This document shows, piece by piece, positions 35,492-44,218 of a stretch of 64,000 nt of DNA (position 1 is the stretch's first letter; each line of letters starts with the position of its first letter). The notes beneath the pieces were generated by a model. The model searched no databases. It was not told the origin of the DNA and saw only the letters and a program-made list of their open reading frames with translations. Origin of the DNA: an uncultured Muribaculaceae bacterium (GTDB lineage: Bacteria > Bacteroidota > Bacteroidia > Bacteroidales > Muribaculaceae). Both the position numbers and the translations under genes were made by a program. The DNA lies in assembly GCA_910578075.1 (NCBI GenBank), contig CAJTPK010000017.1, positions 9,288-73,287 of the forward strand, read 5' to 3'.

Positions 35492-37954
35492 CTAATCCAA
35501 ATGACGAATATATGGACGGGGATTCAGATTCCAATATGCCTCAAGTCTGTCAGCCTCTTCTTTGGTCAACCTTACAACAGCTCCATGTTTGGGAGCTGAG
35601 AAATTGGTTGTTTTCATATCACCCTCGTTGAAACGGCCAAGATTCTCAAATGACTGGAAATCGGAAGTCTCTGTAAATCCGAAGTTATGAGGATTAATAC
35701 TGTAGACATCATACATGAGCACCCATCGGTCCTCACCAATACGCTTCCATACCGTAGGAGCCTCACACGCCTTTGGTTCAAAATCATACCATTTAGGGTC
35801 AAATGTCCATGGACCTGTGGGAGATAAAGAAGTAGCCTGCTTTATTCCGCCAGGCGCATCATGCGCCACATAAAACATATGGTATAGATTGTCAACCGGA
35901 GAAAATGTAATGTCAGCATCAATAGCAGAAGAATGCTTGTCCGGGTATTCAAATAACAATTGCGGCATACTCTCTATTTTGTCAAATTCATCATTGACAT
36001 AGACATAATACAGTTTATTGCGTTCATTTCCGTAGCGCATTGTATAATAAATCATCAGCTTACCGGCATCGGGATCATATATCGTTTCCGGAGCCCAGGC
36101 ACAACCAATCTCCTTCATTCCAGCCGACAACTTGTCCATATGGATGTTTGCACGCTTCCAGTTTATCAAATCCCATGATTTAAGCAATACAAGATCCTTG
36201 TTGTTACCCCATCCATAACCATCACGCTCCCACTGTGTTGTTCTATATCCATCCCGCTGTCCAAAGACATGCAGGTCTGTCATTGCGACATAGAATGCTC
36301 CGTCCGGGCCACGATATATATGTGGATCGCGGATTCCTCGTTGCTCCGCTATGGTATCTCCACTCATTATCGGATCGCCATTATTAAGAGCAGTAAAAGT
36401 GTAGCCATCTCTGCTCAGAGCCATATGCAATCCGTGAGTCTCATCCCGATGGAAAACCATAAGATATGCAGCAAGATCTTTCTCCTCAGGCACACCTTCC
36501 GAATAGCTGAAACTGTCAAATGCAACAATTCCCTTGCCTTGCGCCACGAGAGCCGGTCTAAGAGCGAAAAATTTCTTAAATCTGTTATGATTCATATGGG
36601 CTACATCTATCACTCCTGCTATTTCATCCCATTTCACTCCATCTGAGCTCACGTATACATGAAGTCTGTTTGCCTGATTATGGAGTCTTACATGAATTCT
36701 GCGCCCGAACGTATTAGGTAATGCCGTGAATGTATCTTTTCCGGAATAAACATAAATATTACGGTAATCAGCCATGACGCCTGCATATGCCGCCTCGCTA
36801 TAAAATAACATCAAACCTCCTCTGGCCTTGGGGCTGAGCTCAATTTCCGTCTCGACGATATAATTACCATGCATAGCTGTTGTCAAAAGAACAGTAGCAT
36901 CACCCGGATTGTTGCCTCTGGCCTTAAGAGTAAGTTTTCCATCGCCAACTGAAATTGCTCCCGGATTGTAATCTTTCCATAAGGTCCACTGCCATCCAAG
37001 AGAGTCTGATTCGAAGTTATCATCAAGCGAAACCGCGGATGTTAATGATTCCGGAAGAGAGCGGTCTTTTGTGGATGGGCGAACCCAGCCATCAGATGTC
37101 CATTCAACCGGCTCAATAAGCGTCTGACGTCCCAACGCATGATTGTTGTTGGCATAGGCATGATAAACCACCCACCAATTTCCATCTGTGTCATCAATAA
37201 GGGTTCCATGTCCCTTGGACCACCATCTTTCGGAGTCAGAATACGTATGCACAATTGGATTATAGGGTGAATTTTCCCAAGGGCCGTCAAGAGTCTTTGC
37301 CCTGGCCATAATCACCATATGGCTTGTCGGAGGTCCGGCTGTGCCACCCTCCGCCGAAACCATATAAAAATACCCGTTCTTTCTAAACAGCTTTGGCGAC
37401 TCAAGATATTTACCTTCAGTAACCCATCGGGACGGAATATTCCAACCATCATAAACTTTCTTCTTTTCAGACACTGCTGAAAGACCATCAGGGGAAAGAG
37501 CGACCATCTCACCTTCATTGACAAAAAGGAAGCGGTTTCCGTTTTCATCTACAACATGTCCGGGATCTATACCGCTGATTTTCAAATCCACTGGTTCGCT
37601 CCACGGTCCTTCTATCCTATCCGCTACAGTGACATAATTGGTGCCTCCTGACGGGAAATAGATATAATACTTGCCATTATGCTTCACAAGATCAGGAGCC
37701 ATAGCAGAACCATTCCAGTCACTAAGAGCACGCGTTACAGGAGCCCAGGTAGAAAGATCTTTAGAATGCCAAATCAGAAATCCAGGCTTATAGATAAACG
37801 GAGAATGGGTCATGTAATAATCCTCCCCGTCACGCAGAATTGTAGGATCCGCATAATCTCCCGGGACAATAGCCTTCGGGAACCTTGTGGATCCAAATAC
37901 CTCCGGCTGACAAAAAGCCAACAATAGAAGCAGGATAATAATCAATCGGTTCAT
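35492..37954 (-). CDS. Secreted double GH43 enzyme (GH43 - beta-sandwich - GH43)
   Basis: An 820-residue exported enzyme (signal peptide to about EVFGS). The first five-bladed propeller covers about 25-310 and starts PGDYADPTILRDGEDYYMTHS with base D36; KYLESPKLFRKNGYFYMVSA is its blade-four signature. Residues 315-500 are the GH43-associated C-terminal beta-sandwich (DDNFESDSLGWQWTLWKDYNPG). A second propeller covers about 505-810, with GIRDPHIYRGPDGAFYVAMTD, CAWAPETIYDPDAGKLMIYYT and CEAPTVWK (likely acid Glu near 730). GH43 enzymes act on arabinan, arabinoxylan or xylan, so this is probably a bifunctional debranching enzyme. It sits between a terminator-like hairpin and the GH51 promoter. 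Confidence 0.9.
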   Translation of the reverse strand: MNRLIIILLLLLAFCQPEVFGSTRFPKAIVPGDYADPTILRDGEDYYMTHSPFIYKPGFLIWHSKDLSTWAPVTRALSDWNGSAMAPDLVKHNGKYYIYFPSGGTNYVTVADRIEGPWSEPVDLKISGIDPGHVVDENGNRFLFVNEGEMVALSPDGLSAVSEKKKVYDGWNIPSRWVTEGKYLESPKLFRKNGYFYMVSAEGGTAGPPTSHMVIMARAKTLDGPWENSPYNPIVHTYSDSERWWSKGHGTLIDDTDGNWWVVYHAYANNNHALGRQTLIEPVEWTSDGWVRPSTKDRSLPESLTSAVSLDDNFESDSLGWQWTLWKDYNPGAISVGDGKLTLKARGNNPGDATVLLTTAMHGNYIVETEIELSPKARGGLMLFYSEAAYAGVMADYRNIYVYSGKDTFTALPNTFGRRIHVRLHNQANRLHVYVSSDGVKWDEIAGVIDVAHMNHNRFKKFFALRPALVAQGKGIVAFDSFSYSEGVPEEKDLAAYLMVFHRDETHGLHMALSRDGYTFTALNNGDPIMSGDTIAEQRGIRDPHIYRGPDGAFYVAMTDLHVFGQRDGYRTTQWERDGYGWGNNKDLVLLKSWDLINWKRANIHMDKLSAGMKEIGCAWAPETIYDPDAGKLMIYYTMRYGNERNKLYYVYVNDEFDKIESMPQLLFEYPDKHSSAIDADITFSPVDNLYHMFYVAHDAPGGIKQATSLSPTGPWTFDPKWYDFEPKACEAPTVWKRIGEDRWVLMYDVYSINPHNFGFTETSDFQSFENLGRFNEGDMKTTNFSAPKHGAVVRLTKEEADRLEAYWNLNPRPYIRHLD

Positions 37955-37976
37955 AAGTTCAAATTATTTTTATCAA

Positions 37977-38013
37977 GAATCTGCTTGAACCATATAAGGA
38001 TTCAAGCAGATTC
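37977..38013 (-). terminator. Hairpin after the susC operon, before GH43
   Basis: GAATCTGCTTGAA (37977-37989) pairs perfectly with TTCAAGCAGATTC (38001-38013) across an 11-base loop. On the minus strand it follows the alginate-lyase-fold gene and precedes the GH43 start by 22 bases. It may reduce read-through and so set the level of GH43. Confidence 0.7.
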
Positions 38014-38025
38014 ATAGGGTTCATA

Positions 38026-39327
38026 TCATTCGCGTGTAAACATCAGAGTTCCATGTCCCAGCATATCATAACCGCCGGATACACCGCCATCTCCACCTCC
38101 TTCAGGTATTGATATTTCCATACCCATTTTCGTATATTGTGTACGCTCCGGTTCAAGATTCTTGATTTTGGCATAATGGTTGTAAGGAATCGCCCATATA
38201 TTGGAAGCACCGGTAGCATCCCCCCTGTCGCAAATCTTAGTTATAAGATCAGACACGGGACCCCAAGGACCCTGAGAATTGCGGATATAAGGTTCGAACG
38301 GCACATCCTTCTTTGCAGTATAGTATGCCCCATGGTATTCACATCCTTTTAAGAAACGACAGTCATCATATCCAAAAAAGTCATCTCCCTGCCCCCATGT
38401 TGCTTGACAAATAACTCCTGTAAGTCCCTGACATAAAAGTACGTGTCCTGTATCACGACCGCTTTCCTGCCATTGAGCCACATTACTCCATTCTCCGGAG
38501 AAGACATGATTGATGGCACGGTTTATATTGCCATTAGTGCAGCCAATCTGGAAATGCTCGATACCTTCGTTATAAATATCCCTACGGTCGCACACAATAC
38601 CCAGACACACGGCACCCGCTACATTCGCAAGTCCCCAGTTTGCCCAATAGTGACCCTGCACCGATTCCCAACCGCCTTCAAGAAAAGTATGCTGTGTAGG
38701 ATAGAATATCTTCAACATCCACTCCTGAAACCTCTTGAAACCATCGGCATCTTTGGAAATCCAGTAATCACGCATCATCTCTCCAGCCACTGCAAACTCG
38801 TATCCGTATAGTCCTGAAGAAAGCGCCGCATGGGAATCACCCGCCATTGCCTCGCATGTGTTAACCCACGAAGATAGAATCGTAAGAGCCTCTTCGGCGT
38901 ATGCCTCTCCATCACCAAGATGATAACGCAACGCGTGCTGATATGCAGCTGCAACATCATGGCAAGCCTTCATAAAGTTTCCACCGTTACTATTGCGGTC
39001 AAGTGCAGACTGTGGACTCGGTCTGTATCCAAGATTGGAATGATAATTGTCGCATAACACTTTATAACCCTCTTTCCATGGAGAACGGTCAAGATGCTGC
39101 TTCACATATTCATAATCATCATATGAGAAGAGAAGTCCGCCATTATGAATCATGGGTGTCGAATTGTCTTTTAGTGGAATCAGCAGTTTTGACTCTTCCT
39201 CGGGGAGTGGAATCTTATATAAATCGGTTTCGCAAGGGATATCCGGTAATGAGACCCCATCCCCACAAGAAACCGCAACCAATGTTAAAACGGCTGAAAT
39301 AAGCCATATATTATATATTCTTTTCAT
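38026..39327 (-). CDS. Alginate-lyase-fold lipoprotein
   Basis: A 433-residue lipoprotein (lipobox LVAVSCG). After a linker, PMIHNGGLLFSYDDYEYVKQHLDRSPWKEGYKVLCDNY is the typical start of the alginate-lyase (alpha/alpha toroid) family, followed by helices with NGGNFMKACHDVAAAYQHALRYHLGDGEAYAEEALTILSSW. HTFLEGGWESVQGHYWANWGLANVAG is another family motif. Members cleave uronic-acid polysaccharides; here the other enzymes are arabinan-type, so the substrate may be a uronate-containing pectic or gum-like glycan. It is the last gene of the susC operon, 10 bases after the TIG protein. Confidence 0.82.
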   Translation of the reverse strand: MKRIYNIWLISAVLTLVAVSCGDGVSLPDIPCETDLYKIPLPEEESKLLIPLKDNSTPMIHNGGLLFSYDDYEYVKQHLDRSPWKEGYKVLCDNYHSNLGYRPSPQSALDRNSNGGNFMKACHDVAAAYQHALRYHLGDGEAYAEEALTILSSWVNTCEAMAGDSHAALSSGLYGYEFAVAGEMMRDYWISKDADGFKRFQEWMLKIFYPTQHTFLEGGWESVQGHYWANWGLANVAGAVCLGIVCDRRDIYNEGIEHFQIGCTNGNINRAINHVFSGEWSNVAQWQESGRDTGHVLLCQGLTGVICQATWGQGDDFFGYDDCRFLKGCEYHGAYYTAKKDVPFEPYIRNSQGPWGPVSDLITKICDRGDATGASNIWAIPYNHYAKIKNLEPERTQYTKMGMEISIPEGGGDGGVSGGYDMLGHGTLMFTRE

Positions 39328-39337
39328 AAGCTATTGA

Positions 39338-41119
39338 TCAAATTGATTTGAAAGTTAACCCGCGAAGTTCAAACGAACAGCCGTTGCCCCCGCGTTTTGT
39401 CACAGTAGCTGTCATTCCAATATTAAGCACCGTGCGTCTATGCAATACGAATCTGAGCGAATACTCACAAGGAGATGATAATGTCTCCGCTCTAACAACG
39501 TTTTTTGATGTCAGCATAACATAAGCCATGCTGCCGTCAGGATTCTTTAGATATGCGCCTCCATCTGCAGGCTTGAAATCCATGCCACTTCCGTCAAGGT
39601 TCGGCAGCTCGCCTTCTCCTACACCTAACGCAACTCCAAGATCACCTTTCATGAGATTGCATTCAGCCACATCTGCTGTAATCTCATATTCTCCAGCAGG
39701 AAGAGATACTGTCTGATACATTTTGCCATTTATAATCTGGTTTTTATGTAGGGCATCAGTCCATGTATGACACCAGAAACCGAGCACTCCATCCGGGAAA
39801 TCATTGTCATATAGCAATGGCAATATAAGATTATCCGAAGTATACATATTCTCATTGAATATCCAGCCTTCAGGCACTCGGAATCCACTCCTGACTCCAT
39901 CCACTGAGGCAAATGGAGAGCGGGCATTAACAAGAGCCAAATCAGTAACATCTCCACTTCTTGCTATCACATTGACACTTGCCTCTGAATAAACTTCGGC
40001 ACCTGGAACGCTAAGCTCAACCTTTGCATTCCTAATATTAGAGGAGATCTGCGGAATCCTGATAGTAACCGAAGAAGGAGTTATGGATACGACCTTGGCA
40101 TCCATAGCATTTATAGTGGCTGTAACACCTTCTGATGAAGCCGGCAGATTTCTCGCTCCAAATTCCACCTCCTCTCCTACTTTGACAACAGTAAACGGAT
40201 TTTTAACAAGAGTGAGGACATCTCCATAAGAACCTACATATTTCAAGTTAATATCAGAATCTACCGTTTCATGGGCAGTAACAACCGAAAGGGCATAAGA
40301 TTCTCCGGCTTTCAACATATTGTTTTCCGGAATCACAGCTTCAATAGAAGTCTCTGCCCATGATAGGATCTCAGCTTTCTGAGAGCCTACTGCAAGCATA
40401 CATCCTTCTGCATAGATGCCAAGATTATTGCCGGTGACAACAAACTTATCTCCCGCAAAAACCTTATCCGGAGACACAGATGTCAACTGACCATGCTGGC
40501 GGACCGTGAACTCGTCAAATGGAACGTTAACCGTCTGTGTATGGACAATAACCCTTATTTCTCCTGTTGTGGCATCGGTAGGAACCGTTGCTGTGAAAGA
40601 GGTTTCAGACCAATCAGATATTTTTGCCATCACTTTCGATGCCCCGAAATAGACCTTTATATCATCAGCTTTAGTCCCAAGAAGAGATCCTGTGAAGGTG
40701 ATTTCATCTCCGATAAATCCCCAGTTGCGGCTTACGTTCTCTATCGATGGCTGTCCAAGCACCTTAAAAAGGTCTGCACTCTCCGCCTCCTTGCCAAGAA
40801 GACTTATTTTAATGTGGGCAGTAGTTGCATCCGATGGCACCTTTACAGCGATGCGGTCGTCAGTCGCAGAGAGCACCTTAAGACTCCGGTTTCCAAGACT
40901 GACTTTTATCAATTCCGAGGCATTTCCGAAATTCTTCCCCACAATCTCGAATTCATCTCCCGGATAGCCATAAGCCGGCGACAGGGATTCTATTACGAGC
41001 GGCTGATCATGAACAGACAGAAGAATCGTCTCTTCATTATCATCATCACATGCAGCGAAAGACACTGTCATCACTGCGACAAATGCCACTGCCGCCATAA
41101 ATTTCAAGTATTTATTCAT
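39338..41119 (-). CDS. Surface glycan-binding lipoprotein with four TIG domains and DUF5013 end
   Basis: A 593-residue lipoprotein (signal to SFAAC). Residues 40-385 hold about four IPT/TIG repeats (each opening with IESLSPAYGYPGDEFEIVGKN, ENVSRNWGFIGDEITFTG and similar). Residues 395-593 form a binding domain with WIFNENMYTSDN, GFWCHTWTDALHK and MYQTVSLPAGEYEITADVAE, the DUF5013 pattern. It would sit on the cell surface beside SusD and bind the target polysaccharide. Its C-terminal domain is clearly homologous to that of the next protein, so the two probably arose by duplication with a change in TIG number. Confidence 0.85.
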   Translation of the reverse strand: MNKYLKFMAAVAFVAVMTVSFAACDDDNEETILLSVHDQPLVIESLSPAYGYPGDEFEIVGKNFGNASELIKVSLGNRSLKVLSATDDRIAVKVPSDATTAHIKISLLGKEAESADLFKVLGQPSIENVSRNWGFIGDEITFTGSLLGTKADDIKVYFGASKVMAKISDWSETSFTATVPTDATTGEIRVIVHTQTVNVPFDEFTVRQHGQLTSVSPDKVFAGDKFVVTGNNLGIYAEGCMLAVGSQKAEILSWAETSIEAVIPENNMLKAGESYALSVVTAHETVDSDINLKYVGSYGDVLTLVKNPFTVVKVGEEVEFGARNLPASSEGVTATINAMDAKVVSITPSSVTIRIPQISSNIRNAKVELSVPGAEVYSEASVNVIARSGDVTDLALVNARSPFASVDGVRSGFRVPEGWIFNENMYTSDNLILPLLYDNDFPDGVLGFWCHTWTDALHKNQIINGKMYQTVSLPAGEYEITADVAECNLMKGDLGVALGVGEGELPNLDGSGMDFKPADGGAYLKNPDGSMAYVMLTSKNVVRAETLSSPCEYSLRFVLHRRTVLNIGMTATVTKRGGNGCSFELRGLTFKSI

Positions 41120-41128
41120 AGTAATGGA

Positions 41129-42409
41129 TCATTTTATACGTACAACTTTAATTCCCGTTATCAACACCGAACCACCCTGACGTCCGTTAGCCATCTTTAC
41201 CACGCCGGTGAATCCTACGGTAACATCACAGTCAACCGGAATATCAGCCTTGAATGACACAGGGACAGATCCTCTATCCGCACTATACGTAATAGTCTTA
41301 TCGGAAGTGAGGTCTACATAAGATCTTGACCCATCTCCTCCTGCAAACAGATTGCTCTCATCTGCGACTGTCCAGCCATTCTTTCCATATTCACCCTGAA
41401 GATCAGGAAGAGTCGCCTTTCCTTTACTAACTGCCGCTATGGCTTCAAGAGTGCCCGCAATAAGAGCACTTTCCGCCACATCTACAGTTACCTCATATTC
41501 TCCAGCGGGAAGATAACATGTCTGATAAAGCTTTGCATTCTCATACCCGATCTTATGCAATGCGTCGCTCCATTGGTTGGAGAGGAATCCAAGGCATCCG
41601 GTCTTGAAGTTACCGTTCGGTTCTATCAGCAAAGGGCGCATAAGCACTTTCTCTCCATTATCATCACTATAGAATTTATCGTTGAAACTCCAACCGACAG
41701 GAATGCACCAATTGCTCAACGGGGCATCGTCAGTGGCTTTAAATGGCTGGCAATAATTCACAAGAGCATATGAAGTGATATCTCCAACATAATCCGGATC
41801 CAGAATCCTGCCACCGATTGTCTGATATCCTCTTACAGTAACAGCCACTTCACCATATCCGTAACCTCCAGGGACTACAGCTTTTATTTCGGTATCCGAC
41901 ACAGCTGACACCTCAGCTTCCATATCTCCCACCGCAACCTTCACATCATCCAGCTCTTCTCCAAACGAAGTTCCGGTGATTGTCAGCACATCTCCCTTCC
42001 GCCCGAACAAAGCATATGAAGGATTATCAGTGGAGAGCCCTGTGATTACAGGTTTGTCCGCCACAATGAAGTGTCCGGCCGCTGCATATTCATAGTTCCA
42101 TATCTTAAGGGAGATGTCACATGTACGGGCATCCTCCGGCACAACTACTATTATCATGTCATTCTTACAAGCAAGAACCTTAGCTTCGATATCACCGAAA
42201 AATACTTTCACAGGCTCTACCCGATCTCCGAAATTTTCTCCAAGAATGGCCAACTGGCTTCCGGTATATCCTGTTGTTGGATAAATTGACTCCACCACAG
42301 GCTCAGGATACACATATAACTGTGTCTTGGGATCTCCCTCGCATCCTGCCATCAATCCGAGGATTGACACAATACCAGACACGAGTAATATTTGTCTAAT
42401 GATTTTCAT
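41129..42409 (-). CDS. Surface glycan-binding lipoprotein with two TIG domains and DUF5013 end
   Basis: A 426-residue lipoprotein (signal to LMAGC). Two IPT/TIG domains (VESIYPTTGYTGSQLAILGENFG; ITGLSTDNPSYALFGRKGDVLTITG) precede a C-terminal domain (about 220-426) with WSFNDKFYSDDN, GFLSNQWSDALHK and LYQTCYLPAGEYEVTVDVAE. It is a paralogue of its downstream neighbour. It follows susD by 7 bases, the usual place for the SusE-type binding protein. It likely helps capture glycan at the surface. Confidence 0.85.
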   Translation of the reverse strand: MKIIRQILLVSGIVSILGLMAGCEGDPKTQLYVYPEPVVESIYPTTGYTGSQLAILGENFGDRVEPVKVFFGDIEAKVLACKNDMIIVVVPEDARTCDISLKIWNYEYAAAGHFIVADKPVITGLSTDNPSYALFGRKGDVLTITGTSFGEELDDVKVAVGDMEAEVSAVSDTEIKAVVPGGYGYGEVAVTVRGYQTIGGRILDPDYVGDITSYALVNYCQPFKATDDAPLSNWCIPVGWSFNDKFYSDDNGEKVLMRPLLIEPNGNFKTGCLGFLSNQWSDALHKIGYENAKLYQTCYLPAGEYEVTVDVAESALIAGTLEAIAAVSKGKATLPDLQGEYGKNGWTVADESNLFAGGDGSRSYVDLTSDKTITYSADRGSVPVSFKADIPVDCDVTVGFTGVVKMANGRQGGSVLITGIKVVRIK

Positions 42410-42416
42410 ATCTTTA

Positions 42417-44210
42417 TCAATAACCGGGATTTTGTACTAAATTTGGATTTAGAACTCTCTGTTGCTGAGGTATGGGGAAAAGATAATGGGTTCTTGTAAA
42501 TGAGATATTATCTTTTGACTCTACCCTGACAGCCGGTATCTCACCCCAAGGTGTAGACACATCTGCTGTTCCCCATACGAAACTCAACGGATTATATAGA
42601 CCAGTTGATTTTCCGGACGCATCGCAGAAATCGGTAGGATATCCTACGCCACCGACAACTGTGCCAAGTCTGTCGGTATTTATTTCCCGCTCCGCTATGC
42701 CCCATCGCTTAAGGTCATCCCATCTGAAACCCTCCTCATATAGCTCCACAGCACGTTCTCGACGGATCTCTTCTCCGAGAACCTCGCTATGCGATTTTTC
42801 GCTACCAGTCAGCGTCTTGATTTTCTCAACAAGAGCAGAATTCAAGGAGGCAACACCACCACGACGGCGCAGGAGATTTATGGTTTTGTCAAGCCACGCA
42901 TCGCTGACATCTCCGGTCAATTCCCACTGTGCCTCGCAATAGTTAAGGAACACCTCTGCAAGACGTAGAACCGGATAATCCGCAGATTCTTTTCTTGATT
43001 CTTTAGAGCTTATGAATTTGGCATTACCATATCCGGATGTGCCGGAATTTAGTGTCTTCCCCTTAACCTGCACATCATAGTCAACTACCGATTTCATACG
43101 ATAATCGCGATTGACAAACTCATCAGCAGATTTTGAGTAACCCTGGAACAGAGGTGATACAGAAATAGGAAGACCATCTGTGCATAGATACATATCCATA
43201 AGCTTTCTGGAATGGGTGAATTTACTGATTGTCTGGTTTAAATTGGCACCTCCGGGTTTGATCTCACTATCCCATACCGATTTAATTATAAATTCTTTAT
43301 TAGTATCCTTACCAAAATCACCGGGATTTGATCCGGTGCCTTCGATACAGAACAAATACCGGTAGCTCATATTATTCATGCTTGCCAAAGAATTCTGATT
43401 CCAAATACTATAGATATTAGAATTTATAACATCTTCACATAATTCCACTGCTTCGCGTAAATACTTATCAACATTAGCAGCATCAGGAACGGATGAACCT
43501 TTAAAATCTGTAGAAGTGCCTACATATTTTTCCCATGTAGCCTCGTACAGGAGCACTCTTGCTTTAAATGCCTTGGCAGCCTGAGTGCTGATACGACCCT
43601 TGTCTGCAGCATCAATAAGACCTTCTGTAGGCAGATTGTCTATAGCCTGTTGCAGGTCTGAAAGTATAAGAGCCACAACCTCATAACGGTCATTGCGAGA
43701 CTTGTATAATTCAGCCGAAGTCACATCTGGAGCAGATGTCAAAATAGGCACACCGCCGAAATAACGCAGCAGATAGAAATAATTATATGCCCTGAAAAAA
43801 TGGGCTTCTCCGATCCAACGGTCAATATCGGCACGATTGCCCGGATAACGTCCGATGTTATCAAACAAAAGATTTACATTTCTGATATTTGCATAACAAC
43901 GGTCCCAACGCGAATCATTCACCGGAATATTTACAGTGCCATGACCGAGATCATTATCAATACCATAATATGCGGAGAGATCCGAAGCCACATCCATCTG
44001 CGATGCATAGCCATCTATCGGACTATGCCAACCATTGAGTTGACCATAGAATGATGTGGCGAATTCCTTGAAATGCTCGGGCTTGACAAAATATGCAGCA
44101 TCCGTACGCTGATCTTGCGGATCATGATCAAGGAATAATGAGTCGCATGAAGTTGACACCATCATCATGGACAATGACATTATCCATGCTTTTTTATATA
44201 ATAGTTTCAT
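42417..44210 (-). CDS. susD: SusD-family starch-binding-like outer-membrane lipoprotein
   Basis: A 597-residue lipoprotein (signal to MVSTSC). It forms a lid over SusC and binds polysaccharide. Family motifs are FLDHDPQDQRTDAAYF, a run of TPR-like helices with IGEAHFFRAYNYFYLLRYFGGVPILT, the ADKGRISTQAAKAFKARVLLYEA segment, YPVLRLAEVFLNYCEAQWELTG and the C-terminal EEIRRERAVELYEEGFRWDDLKRWG ending in FPIPQQQRVLNPNLVQNPGY. It starts 8 bases after susC. The gene name denotes the family; the substrate is not starch here by context. Confidence 0.95.
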   Translation of the reverse strand: MKLLYKKAWIMSLSMMMVSTSCDSLFLDHDPQDQRTDAAYFVKPEHFKEFATSFYGQLNGWHSPIDGYASQMDVASDLSAYYGIDNDLGHGTVNIPVNDSRWDRCYANIRNVNLLFDNIGRYPGNRADIDRWIGEAHFFRAYNYFYLLRYFGGVPILTSAPDVTSAELYKSRNDRYEVVALILSDLQQAIDNLPTEGLIDAADKGRISTQAAKAFKARVLLYEATWEKYVGTSTDFKGSSVPDAANVDKYLREAVELCEDVINSNIYSIWNQNSLASMNNMSYRYLFCIEGTGSNPGDFGKDTNKEFIIKSVWDSEIKPGGANLNQTISKFTHSRKLMDMYLCTDGLPISVSPLFQGYSKSADEFVNRDYRMKSVVDYDVQVKGKTLNSGTSGYGNAKFISSKESRKESADYPVLRLAEVFLNYCEAQWELTGDVSDAWLDKTINLLRRRGGVASLNSALVEKIKTLTGSEKSHSEVLGEEIRRERAVELYEEGFRWDDLKRWGIAEREINTDRLGTVVGGVGYPTDFCDASGKSTGLYNPLSFVWGTADVSTPWGEIPAVRVESKDNISFTRTHYLFPIPQQQRVLNPNLVQNPGY

Positions 44211-44218
44211 ATTGTTAC

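Noticed and set aside
40493..41257. 254-codon plus-strand frame across the TIG protein genes
   Set aside because: It is antisense to two well-supported minus-strand lipoproteins and its translation is Cys/His/Arg-rich without domain features.
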